54,879 bases of DNA from Mongoliibacter sp. (GTDB lineage: Bacteria > Bacteroidota > Bacteroidia > Cytophagales > Cyclobacteriaceae): contig NZ_REBN01000168.1 of assembly GCF_007692705.1 (NCBI RefSeq), positions 1-54,879 on the forward strand. The letters are read 5' to 3'. How positions within the stretch are numbered: position 1 is the first letter of the stretch; each line of letters begins with the position of its first letter. The translations under genes were made by a program, and so were the position numbers. Of the stretch, positions 23,992 through 31,884 are shown piece after piece. The notes beneath the pieces were generated by a model that was not told the origin of the DNA, did not search any database, and worked only from the letters and a program-made list of their open reading frames with translations.

Positions 23992-24310
23992 GCTATCCAA
24001 TCCCCAATTTTTATAGCTGAAGGGGTTTATTTGGAACCTGTTATCACACGATTAATTTTTTTTTTCGTCGATGCCATGCCGCTCAATTGGCAATTGGGAG
24101 GCATTCATTGCAGTACGCAGCAGGAGCCAATTAGGAGAGGTGTTTAAGGTAGGTTTCTGGTTTCTAAATTGCTTTATCCAAAAACTATTGATTAGCCAAT
24201 TGTGCTTGTAATGATCTTTACATCAAAAAAAACTTGCAGATTTTTGTATCCAATTAACTTGTCCCAAGTAGTTTTTTATTACATTTCTATTCTAACCAAT
24301 TATTTATAGT
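23992..24310. other. Intergenic region, nothing further recognised
   Basis: Between the possible 46-residue frame and the first operator half-site at 24311, these 319 bases are AT-rich. Apart from the words CAATTGGCAATTGGGAGG near 24090 and a few long T or A runs, I see no gene, repeat or regulatory motif that I can support. Confidence 0.4.
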
Positions 24311-24368
24311 GTATGAAATATGATTCATTAAGCACATTTTAATATGTTAACGACTGAAATTTCATTCA
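24311..24368 (+). promoter_or_regulatory. Probable HipB operator, upstream copy
   Basis: GTATGAAATATGATTCAT (24311-24328) and CGACTGAAATTTCATTCA (24351-24368) lie 40 bases apart. Both contain a palindrome-like TATGAAAT/ATTTCAT core. The same pair, with the same 40-base spacing, recurs at 24403-24460. This suggests a tandem operator recognised by the XRE-type HipB protein. Alternatively it is a partial duplication of the gene start. Confidence 0.55.
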
Positions 24369-24394
24369 AAAATATTTATTATCATAATAAATCA

Positions 24395-24402
24395 GTACAT
24401 TT
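24395..24402 (+). promoter_or_regulatory. Bacteroidota -7 promoter box (TACATTTG)
   Basis: TACATTTG matches TAnnTTTG exactly and lies directly before the downstream operator-like copy. Repressor binding there would cover the transcription start, a normal arrangement for autoregulated hipBA. It is 40 bases before the ATG at 24442. Confidence 0.65.
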
Positions 24403-24460
24403 GTATGAAATATGATTCGTAGTGTGCCAAATAATCTACTAATGACTGAAATTTCATACA
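24403..24460 (+). promoter_or_regulatory. Probable HipB operator, downstream copy
   Basis: GTATGAAATATGATTCGT (24403-24420) and TGACTGAAATTTCATACA (24443-24460) repeat the upstream pair at a period of 92 bases. The second half-site overlaps the first codons of hipB, so binding would block both transcription and translation start. Confidence 0.55.
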
Positions 24461-24777
24461 TAAGTGATGCGGCTATTTTGAAGAAGGTAGGAGCCTTTGT
24501 CAAAGCCCGAAGGATAGATCAAAATCTTACCCAAGAAGAAGTTTCCAAGCGGGCAGCCATCAGCCGTTCTACACTCAGTTTGTTGGAGAGGGGAGAGAAT
24601 ATAGCGCTACTGAATCTCTTGAAAGTATTAAGAGTCCTGGATGCTTTGTACGTCTTGAATGATTTTCAGGAGGTCACCACCATCAGTCCTATGCAATTGG
24701 CGAAGGAAGATGAAGCCAAATGGAAGCGAGCTTCTAAAAGTAAAAAGTCTCCTCCTAAAGATGACCTGGGATGGTAA
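24442..24777 (+). CDS. hipB: HipB-like XRE-family antitoxin
   Basis: From ATG 24442 the protein is 111 residues. It has an XRE helix-turn-helix at about residues 14-65 (RRIDQNLTQEEVSKRAAISR, SLLERGENIALLNLLKVLR). The gene overlaps the HipA gene by 7 bases, and the C-terminal Lys-rich tail fits a flexible antitoxin end. An earlier in-frame ATG at 24412 would be translated through the operator and is less likely. It should bind HipA and repress its own operon through the repeats upstream. Confidence 0.9.
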   Translation: MTEISYISDAAILKKVGAFVKARRIDQNLTQEEVSKRAAISRSTLSLLERGENIALLNLLKVLRVLDALYVLNDFQEVTTISPMQLAKEDEAKWKRASKSKKSPPKDDLGW

Positions 24778-26057
24778 GGACGGCATTTGTGAAGCTTTGG
24801 GGGCAGCGGATTGGGGCAGTGGTATGGGATGAAGGGCAGGAATTGGCTTTTTTTGAATACGACCGCAGATTTGCTTCTGGGAAATTGGATATCTCTCCTG
24901 TTCGGATGCCGTTAGGTTCCCGTATTTTCAGCTTTCCGGAATTGAGGAGAAATACCACATTCAAAGGACTTCCTGGTTTGTTGGCAGATTCCTTGCCTGA
25001 TCGCTATGGGAATGAACTGATCAATGGATGGTTGGCCCGCAATGGACGGGCGGAAAACTCACTGAATCCTGTGGAATTACTCTGCTTTATCGGAAACAGG
25101 GGGATGGGTGCTTTGGAGTTTGAACCTTCAACTTTACCTGCTCAAGAGCAAGGACAGGCCTTGGAACTATCAAGTTTGATAGAGACGACCAAGAAGTTGT
25201 TGGAAAGCAGAGAGCGCTTTGAAGCTCAAACCACTTCTGCTATGCAGGATGCCTTATTGGATGTGTTGAAAATGGGGACTTCTGCTGGAGGTGCAAGACC
25301 TAAAGCCATCATCGCTTACAATGAAGCTACAGGAATGATCCGCTCGGGACAGACGCTGCAAGATGCTGGATTTGAACATTGGTTGATCAAGTTTGATGGG
25401 GTCAATGATACGCAGTTTGGAGAAACCTTTGGTTATGGCCGAGTGGAGATGGCCTACTATCAGATGGCGGTAGATGCTGGGATTGAAATGGCAGAAAGCA
25501 GACTGATAGAAGAGGAGGGAAGGGCCCATTTTATGACCAGGCGTTTTGATAGGGTCAATGGAACAGACAAGCTCCACATGCAGACTTTTTGTGCTTTGCA
25601 GCATTTTGATTTTAACAATGTGAGCAGTTACAGCTACGAGCAGTTGTTTCAGACGATGCGCCAACTTCGGCTGTCCTATGCAGAAGCGGAGCAATTGTAT
25701 CGCAGGATGGTGTTCAATGTGCTTGCCCGCAACTGTGACGACCATACCAAAAACTTTGCTTTTCTGATGGATCAGGAGGGGAAATGGAGTCTTTCTCCTG
25801 CTTATGATATTTGCCATGCTTACAGGCCTGAAAGTGTTTGGGTCAGTCAGGATTGCTTGAGTATCAATGGCAAAAGGAAAGATTTTATGCTGGATGATTT
25901 TTTGGTGATTGCCAAGCAAAATTCCATCCGAAACCCACTGGGCATTATCCAAGAAGTACAGGAAGTAGTGTCAAAATGGATGGATTATGCTAACAAGTAC
26001 AAGGTGAATACAAAGCTTGCAGAGGCTATTGCTACTACATTGGTTAAGTTGGTGTAG
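24771..26057 (+). CDS. hipA: HipA-like Ser/Thr kinase toxin
   Basis: A 428-residue HipA-type kinase, with the small N-terminal domain and the kinase domain in one chain. Visible motifs are TSAGGARPKAIIAYN (nucleotide-loop region), HWLIKFD, NCDDHTKNFAFLMD with the catalytic aspartates, and SPAYDICHA in place of DFG. E. coli HipA phosphorylates glutamyl-tRNA synthetase and induces dormancy; the target here is unknown. The intact kinase motifs suggest an active toxin. It is coupled to hipB by a 7-base overlap and followed by a repeat-rich spacer. Confidence 0.92.
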   Translation: MVRTAFVKLWGQRIGAVVWDEGQELAFFEYDRRFASGKLDISPVRMPLGSRIFSFPELRRNTTFKGLPGLLADSLPDRYGNELINGWLARNGRAENSLNPVELLCFIGNRGMGALEFEPSTLPAQEQGQALELSSLIETTKKLLESRERFEAQTTSAMQDALLDVLKMGTSAGGARPKAIIAYNEATGMIRSGQTLQDAGFEHWLIKFDGVNDTQFGETFGYGRVEMAYYQMAVDAGIEMAESRLIEEEGRAHFMTRRFDRVNGTDKLHMQTFCALQHFDFNNVSSYSYEQLFQTMRQLRLSYAEAEQLYRRMVFNVLARNCDDHTKNFAFLMDQEGKWSLSPAYDICHAYRPESVWVSQDCLSINGKRKDFMLDDFLVIAKQNSIRNPLGIIQEVQEVVSKWMDYANKYKVNTKLAEAIATTLVKLV

Positions 26058-26096
26058 GGGCTGTTTTTTTATTAATTTTTCTCCTTCCCAAAATTC

Positions 26097-26251
26097 TACC
26101 CATCACATGATTAGGGTATTGTTAGCTAACTGGATTTCATGGAAATTTAGGAGAATTAGTTCACGCAACGTACGCAACGAAAAAAAACGCAACGACCGCA
26201 ACGGGACTATAGCAAAAACTGACACGGTTTTCCGATGCTCGGGACAAGGCA
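26097..26251 (+). repeat. Composite repeat, left copy
   Basis: Contains in order: the 21-bp element (ATCACATGATTAGGGTATTGT, about 26100-26122), the GC-rich unit GTTCACGCAACG...CGCAACGACCGCAACGGGA (26159-26206), then GGACTATAGCAAAAAC and CCGATGCTCGGGACAAGG (26232-26249). The same modules recur in the same order at 27588-27760, on the other side of the agmatine-deiminase gene. Confidence 0.8.
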
Positions 26252-26276
26252 TGCCAGAAACAAAAGCCCACAATTC

Positions 26277-27566
26277 ATGAAAAACCTATCTTTCTTCGTC
26301 TTTTTGGTAGTTGTAATTTTTTCCTGCAAGCAAGAGCAAAGGGACCCTACAATTTTTTACTATCCCGCTGAATGGGAGCCACAAGAAGCCATAATCATTG
26401 GTTGGTCAGAAAATTACACTGAATTATTTCCTTTGGCAGCCGATTTAGCCCGTGCGCTTGATGGTTCGACTTCTGTCATATTTGTGTCAGATACCAGCGA
26501 AAATCCTCAAGTATTTAAGCAGTACCTTGTAGAAAATAACCTAGATACTGCTGTATTTAACTTTGTGTCCATTCCTATTCGGCAGGCGATATCACTTAGA
26601 GATGTCGGTCCAGTGTATATGATTAATGGGTTAGGAGAGAAAAAGGCAGTGGACTATCGCTGGTCATTTCAGGATTTTTTTGAACGTTTTTTAATCGAGA
26701 AAGGTGTTGATCCTGACGAGGCAAAGGCAGATGCATCTTTCTTCAACCGAAATCAAAAAACGGACAGTTTGATAGCTGCTAGAGATGGATTGGAGGTGAT
26801 TGTTTCAACCTTGAATTTTGAAGGTGGCGAGTTAGAAGTGAATGGCAAAGGAACCATCTTATTGAATGAATACAGGTTACTGAAGCTCAATCCAACTTTA
26901 AGTAAAACCGATATTGAAGATGAACTCAAGCGCACTTTGGGAGTCCATCATTTTATTTGGGTGGGGAAAGGATTGGTTGAAGATGGTTATCCAACAGACA
27001 TAGTCGTTCCCGGATATGTTGCTATTGGTACCGATGGTCATACAGATGAATATATCCGATTTGCTAACCCGAATACCATTCTGTTGGCCTGGGTGGATGA
27101 AGAAGAAAAAGATTCGCATCCTGTTCATGCTGAAAACCATCGCCGAATGAAGGAAACGTATGATATTCTGATCAAAGCTAAAGATCAGGATGGAAGACCG
27201 TTCAAAATCATCAAAGTTCCTTTGCCGGACTTGCGCTACCGACCAACTATTGTTGTACAAGGCTGGGCATCGAATGACTCAACTATTGGCAAGGAGTATT
27301 TTCTTCCCCACCAAAAGGTAGCATTGGGGGATACATTGCAATATCTATCTGCTTCTTCTTATCTCAATTTTTTGATTTCCAATGACAAAGTGCTCTTACC
27401 AACTTACTTGACTGTTGGTAGCTCTGCTGAAAAAGAAGAACGTGTGAGAAAGATTTTCACCCAATTGTATCCCGATAAAGAATTGGTTTGGATAGACGCT
27501 ACAACTTATAATTGGTTAGGCGGAGGTTTACATTGTTATACTAAACAAGTGCCTAAAGTGAATTGA
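26277..27566 (+). CDS. Agmatine-deiminase family lipoprotein
   Basis: From the ATG at 26277 (MKNLSFFVFLVVVIFSCKQ) the protein has 429 residues and a lipoprotein signal peptide. The body is a peptidyl-arginine/agmatine deiminase fold (PAD_porph): SLRDVGPVYMIN, EGGELEVNGKGTILLNE, GHTDEYIRF and a C-terminal GGLHCYTKQVP with the probable nucleophile Cys420. It probably hydrolyses agmatine or protein arginine outside the cytoplasm. An earlier in-frame ATG lies in repeat sequence and is rejected. The gene is flanked by directly repeated composite elements. Confidence 0.92.
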   Translation: MKNLSFFVFLVVVIFSCKQEQRDPTIFYYPAEWEPQEAIIIGWSENYTELFPLAADLARALDGSTSVIFVSDTSENPQVFKQYLVENNLDTAVFNFVSIPIRQAISLRDVGPVYMINGLGEKKAVDYRWSFQDFFERFLIEKGVDPDEAKADASFFNRNQKTDSLIAARDGLEVIVSTLNFEGGELEVNGKGTILLNEYRLLKLNPTLSKTDIEDELKRTLGVHHFIWVGKGLVEDGYPTDIVVPGYVAIGTDGHTDEYIRFANPNTILLAWVDEEEKDSHPVHAENHRRMKETYDILIKAKDQDGRPFKIIKVPLPDLRYRPTIVVQGWASNDSTIGKEYFLPHQKVALGDTLQYLSASSYLNFLISNDKVLLPTYLTVGSSAEKEERVRKIFTQLYPDKELVWIDATTYNWLGGGLHCYTKQVPKVN

Positions 27567-27587
27567 GGTATATGGTTTTTATAAAAC

Positions 27588-27760
27588 CATCATATCATTA
27601 GGGTATTGTGGGCTTTCTGAATTACAAATAAATTTAGAGATATGGTTTCTCGCGGCGAGCGCAACGAAATAAAACGCAACGATCGTAACGGGATTACAGC
27701 AAAAACCTCCGCGCTCGTTGCGATTCACTTTGCGTTCTCCCGATCCTCGGGACAAGGTCC
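27588..27760 (+). repeat. Composite repeat, right copy
   Basis: Begins with ATCATATCATTAGGGTATTGT (21-bp element) 22 bases after the agmatine-deiminase stop. It continues with CTCGCGGCGAGCGCAACG...CGCAACGATCGTAACGGGA, GGATTACAGCAAAAAC and CCGATCCTCGGGACAAGG (27740-27757). It matches the left copy module by module, with an extra CGCTCGTTGCG inside. Confidence 0.8.
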
Positions 27761-27791
27761 GAGTAAACCCAAAACCAAATGTGAAATATAA

Positions 27792-27869
27792 ACACTAGCT
27801 CCTCTGTCCACATCCAAAAGAAATGACTTGGTGGATGCCTTAAGAGGTTTTGCCATTTTTGGTTTGTAA
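27792..27869 (+). pseudogene. Remnant of a DUF418-type membrane protein
   Basis: A 25-codon frame between two stops reads TLAPLSTSKRNDLVDALRGF followed by AIFGL and stop. Its end matches the start of DUF418-family membrane proteins (R-x-D-x-x-DALRGFA(I/L)FGI), the first membrane helix of which begins here. Nothing of the remaining roughly 350 residues is found downstream. It lies just after the right composite repeat. Confidence 0.6.
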
Positions 27870-27973
27870 ATTTATTTCAGTCATTGGTGGTAAAGCAAAT
27901 ATCGCTTCGGACCTTAGGAGTGGTCATGAGGGTCATTGACCGATGGAAATAATGAATTTAAAAAAATAAATCC
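27870..27973. other. Spacer before the SDR gene
   Basis: About 100 bases without a coding frame. Together with the repeat and the remnant upstream, they make up the roughly 400-base non-coding stretch between the agmatine-deiminase homologue and the SDR gene. No promoter box with an exact match is visible. Confidence 0.3.
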
Positions 27974-28762
27974 ATGAAATTCAAAAACCACATCATCTGG
28001 ATCACAGGAGCCTCTTCAGGAATAGGCTTCCATCTCGCAAAAGCATTTGCCAAAGAAGGTGCAACTGTTGCAGCTTCCGCAAGAAGAATGGAATTACTGG
28101 AAAAACTGGTACAGGAAATCCAACAGGAAGGAGGCAAAGCCCAAGCTTTTTTCTGCGATGTATTGGAAGAGCAATCCATTGAAAAGTGTTTGCATGAAAT
28201 TATTGAAGCTTTTGGCAAATTGGATGTATGTATTGCCAATGCCGGTGGAGGGGTGATGGGGAAGATTGAAAAGCTTTCTGGAGAAGAATGGGATCGGCAA
28301 TTGAGGCTCAATGTGACAGGACTAGCACTCACGGCTAAGTATGCGCTCCCCGAACTCCGAAAAACTAAGGGGAGGCTTGCTTTGATAGGCAGTGTGGCTG
28401 CTTTTGTTCCCAATCCCAATCTAGGAGCCTATGGTGCCAGTAAAGCAGCTGTACACAATATCGGCGAAACCTTGCAATCGGAGTTACTTGGTTCGGGCGT
28501 GTCTTGTACCACCATTCACCCAGGTTTTGTGGACAGCAATATCACAAGAATAGACAATGAAGGAAACTTCCACCCCGAAGCCAAGGACCCAAGACCTGCG
28601 AATCTGATGTGGCCAACAGATCAAGCAGCCAAAGCCATGGTTAAAGCAATTCTTAACCGTAAAAAAATGGTCGTCATCACAGGCCATGGAAAAGTAATGT
28701 ACGCCATTTCACGTCTGATCCCAGGTGTCTTGAGGAAGATGATGGCGAAGATGAATGGGTAA
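27974..28762 (+). CDS. Short-chain dehydrogenase/reductase
   Basis: A 262-residue classical SDR. The cofactor motif TGASSGIG lies at residues 11-18, NAGGG near residue 89, and the catalytic set S140, Y153 (YGASK) and K157 is present. The C-terminal segment (KVMYAISRLIPGVLRKM) resembles SDRs acting on lipids or long-chain substrates near a membrane. Substrate and partner are not evident. It stands alone between two non-coding regions. Confidence 0.93.
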   Translation: MKFKNHIIWITGASSGIGFHLAKAFAKEGATVAASARRMELLEKLVQEIQQEGGKAQAFFCDVLEEQSIEKCLHEIIEAFGKLDVCIANAGGGVMGKIEKLSGEEWDRQLRLNVTGLALTAKYALPELRKTKGRLALIGSVAAFVPNPNLGAYGASKAAVHNIGETLQSELLGSGVSCTTIHPGFVDSNITRIDNEGNFHPEAKDPRPANLMWPTDQAAKAMVKAILNRKKMVVITGHGKVMYAISRLIPGVLRKMMAKMNG

Positions 28763-29071
28763 AGATATACTTGCTATATAGGTTTAATCAGAGATCATAT
28801 CAAAATAATTTGTCATGCATTTTACACCAAGAGAAGATTTTTAAAATTCATTTTTAGTAATTCAAATTTTACACGTCAACTTTCTTTGTCTGGTTAACAT
28901 TAAAATAACTCAATGCCATACTCTCTTGCTACTTTTTTCAAAGGTTTTACCCGGGAAGGCATTACTGGATCCAATTGATTTAACATCTAGCTAACATAAA
29001 ATCTCTGATTAGTAACAAAACAAAAACATTTAGGAAATGAAGGGGTAAAAGCGATTGACCACATTTGTGGC
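28763..29071. other. Intergenic region upstream of the receptor operon
   Basis: These 309 bases hold the presumed promoter of the receptor operon (a near-miss -7 box, CACATTTG, at about 29058-29065) and one short minus-strand frame at 28900-28986, discussed in the findings. I see no repeat or terminator. Confidence 0.4.
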
Positions 29072-31852
29072 ATGAAAAGGATTTTGCTGTTCTTATTATT
29101 CGTTACTGTAACGTATTCCTCATTATTTGCTTCTATTATTACCGGCCTGGTTAAGGATAGGGAAACCGGTGAACCTTTGATTGGAGCTACAGTGGAAATC
29201 AAATCTGCAGGAGAAAAAATGTATTCAATCGTAGGTCTTGATGGATCCTACATTATCAAAAATGTGCCGGAAGGTAATTTCAGGGTAGAAGTCTCCTTTG
29301 TGGGGTATTCACGAGAAGTCACAGAAATAGAATTTAACGGCAACACTGTCAGGAGAAATTTTGAATTAGAATCAGAATTAAGTGATCTCTCAGAATTTGT
29401 ACTTTCTGCATCCATGATTAAGGGCTCGGAAATGCAGGCGAGAAATTTGGAGCGTAATTCCCCCAATACCTTAAATATTATATCCAAACGAGCGATTGAG
29501 CTTTCTCCAGATATTACGGTTGCCAATATTGTGCAAAGGGTATCTGGTTTATCGATTGAAAGAAATGCCAATGGTGATCCCCAGCATGCCATTGTCAGGG
29601 GTATGGACAAAAGGTATAATTATACGCTTATTAACGGGGTGAAAATCCCTTCGCCTGATAATAAAAACAGGTATATTCCATTAGATATTTTTCCTGCCCA
29701 ATTGCTTGAAAGACTTGAAGTTTCCAAATCTCTTAATGCTTCAATGGAAGGTGATGCTATTGGAGGTGCTGTAAATTTAGTGATGAAGGATGCTCCAGAA
29801 GAGTTTATGTTGGAAGGAGACATTCAATTAGGATATAACCAGCTAAACATGGATCGAGGGTTTTATACCTATGACCGTAGCCCAATTAATCGGCTTTCTC
29901 CTTATCAGCAGAATGGTCCTGACTACTTTGCTGAAACCTCCGATTTCCCCACCAAAAATATGGTTTTACAAAATGTTATGCCTTTACCTGATGTGATTGG
30001 GAGTTTGACTTATGGAGACAGATTTCTAAATAACAAATTAGGCGTAATGCTTGGAGGAAGTTTTCAAAATAGTTACCGTGGTGTAGATAGTCAATGGTAT
30101 AGAGTAGGCTTGGATAATTTCGGGTCTAATAGGCCAACACTTCAAAGGCTGCAGGAAAGAGAATCTTCAACACAGCAACAACGTTATGCCATCCACAGCA
30201 AGTTGGATTATAACATCAATGAAAACAATGTATTGAAATTTTACTATGGCAATTATCAACTAAATGATTTCCGGGTAAGAGATATGCTGGATACTGACAC
30301 CGAAGGTAGAAATTTTAGTGTCACGGAGGGAAATGGTATCTTGACTTATATTACTAGGTTTACTAATAGATTTCAAAATATTCAGACGCTGAATCCAAGC
30401 GGTGAGCATAAATTGTCAAATAACTTTGTTTTTGATTGGAATGCGGTAGCTTCTATAGCAAAAAGCGAATCTCCAGATGATGGTAATTTCATTAGAAATG
30501 GAGAACTGGCCAACTTTGAAGAGCTTCCTCAAAATATAGAAAGAAGGAATAACAGAAGATGGGAAAACAATACAGATAGAGATTTGACACTTTATCTAAA
30601 TTTTACATATTCTCCAAGACTGATCAATGATCAGACCCAAGTGAAGTTTGGTGGAATGTATAGGGATAAGGAAAGAGAAAGTTTTTTCAATAGGTATATT
30701 TTTGATCCATTTAATCCTGCCTTTCAAATTCAGGGAATACATTGGGATTCTTTCGAAGATGTCAATTTTCAGCTGTTGAATCCAAGAGGTGGGGTTTCAG
30801 ATCCATTGAATTTTGAATCTTTTGAAAGGATTGCTGCTGGATATGTTACCACTAGGTGGGATATATTCAATACGGAAATCCATGCAGGGATAAGGGCAGA
30901 AATGACCGAACAGGGATATTCTCTTAGGGTTGCACAGCAAAATGTTAATCCAGATTCTAGTCAGAATTATTTGGACCTGCTGCCTTCTTTAAGTTTTAAG
31001 CATAGGTTAAACCCAAAAACCAATATAAGAGCATCTTATTACAAAGCCTTAGCGAGGCCGGGTTTTCATGAGATTGTTCCATACAGAATGTCAGAGGATG
31101 ATGGATTTGATGAATCAGGAAACCCAGGTTTAAATAGAGTTAGAGCAAATAACTATGATATTCGATGGGAACACTTTCCTTCTTTGACGGAGCAGATTTT
31201 TTTGGGAGCATTTGTAAAGGATATCAAAGACCCGATTGAATACACACTCGTAAGAGATAGAATTTTCTCAGGGCCTCTTAGCTTGAGACCAAATAATTTT
31301 GGTGATGCATTTAACTGGGGATTGGAGGCTGATTTTATCAAATACTTCAGAAGGATTGGTGTAAGGATGAATTATACCTATACCAATTCAAGGATTACCA
31401 CAACCAAAATAACCAGAAGAAGGGAAGATCCGACAGACGAGAGCTCTCAACTGGTGCAGGTGATTGAAAATCAAACAAGACCACTACAGGGTCAAGCTGA
31501 TCATATAGGAAACTTCAGTATTATGTACAAGTCTGAGAAGACTGATATCCAATTGGCAGCAGTTTACACAGGTGAGAGAATAGAATTTGTTTCCCCATTC
31601 TTGGATAACGATCATTGGTCAAAGCCTATTACCCAACTTGATTTTTCTTTTGACCAAAGGATCAATAAATACATGACATTATTTGTCAGAGTAAATAATA
31701 TTCTTGATTCACCTTATCAATTATTTGTCAAAAGCCCTTTGGCGAGGGAAGATGCAGTATTTCCATATCAAGACAACCCAAATGAGACCACAGTAAGAAC
31801 TGATCGTTATGGGCAGTCTTACAGAGTAGGGCTAAGATTTAAACGAAATTAA
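29072..31852 (+). CDS. TonB-dependent outer-membrane receptor
   Basis: A 926-residue outer-membrane transporter. It has a signal peptide (about residues 1-20), a carboxypeptidase-regulatory-like domain (~21-105, GLVKDRETGEPLIGATVEI and DGSYIIKNVPEGNF), a plug (~115-235, NIVQRVSGLSIERNANGD, MEGDAIGGAVNL) and a long beta-barrel ending RVGLRFKRN. Energy comes from TonB-ExbBD, none of which is in the window. No SusD gene follows. Instead, three unrelated lipoproteins follow on the same strand at short spacing, which suggests an uptake or surface complex. Confidence 0.94.
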   Translation: MKRILLFLLFVTVTYSSLFASIITGLVKDRETGEPLIGATVEIKSAGEKMYSIVGLDGSYIIKNVPEGNFRVEVSFVGYSREVTEIEFNGNTVRRNFELESELSDLSEFVLSASMIKGSEMQARNLERNSPNTLNIISKRAIELSPDITVANIVQRVSGLSIERNANGDPQHAIVRGMDKRYNYTLINGVKIPSPDNKNRYIPLDIFPAQLLERLEVSKSLNASMEGDAIGGAVNLVMKDAPEEFMLEGDIQLGYNQLNMDRGFYTYDRSPINRLSPYQQNGPDYFAETSDFPTKNMVLQNVMPLPDVIGSLTYGDRFLNNKLGVMLGGSFQNSYRGVDSQWYRVGLDNFGSNRPTLQRLQERESSTQQQRYAIHSKLDYNINENNVLKFYYGNYQLNDFRVRDMLDTDTEGRNFSVTEGNGILTYITRFTNRFQNIQTLNPSGEHKLSNNFVFDWNAVASIAKSESPDDGNFIRNGELANFEELPQNIERRNNRRWENNTDRDLTLYLNFTYSPRLINDQTQVKFGGMYRDKERESFFNRYIFDPFNPAFQIQGIHWDSFEDVNFQLLNPRGGVSDPLNFESFERIAAGYVTTRWDIFNTEIHAGIRAEMTEQGYSLRVAQQNVNPDSSQNYLDLLPSLSFKHRLNPKTNIRASYYKALARPGFHEIVPYRMSEDDGFDESGNPGLNRVRANNYDIRWEHFPSLTEQIFLGAFVKDIKDPIEYTLVRDRIFSGPLSLRPNNFGDAFNWGLEADFIKYFRRIGVRMNYTYTNSRITTTKITRRREDPTDESSQLVQVIENQTRPLQGQADHIGNFSIMYKSEKTDIQLAAVYTGERIEFVSPFLDNDHWSKPITQLDFSFDQRINKYMTLFVRVNNILDSPYQLFVKSPLAREDAVFPYQDNPNETTVRTDRYGQSYRVGLRFKRN

Positions 31853-31884
31853 ATATCCATAAACTAAACCTTAAATTTTAAATT

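Noticed and set aside
26017-26280. 87-codon frame overlapping the end of hipA and the composite repeat
   Set aside because: It runs in another frame through hipA and then through repeat sequence; composition is not protein-like and it has no family resemblance.
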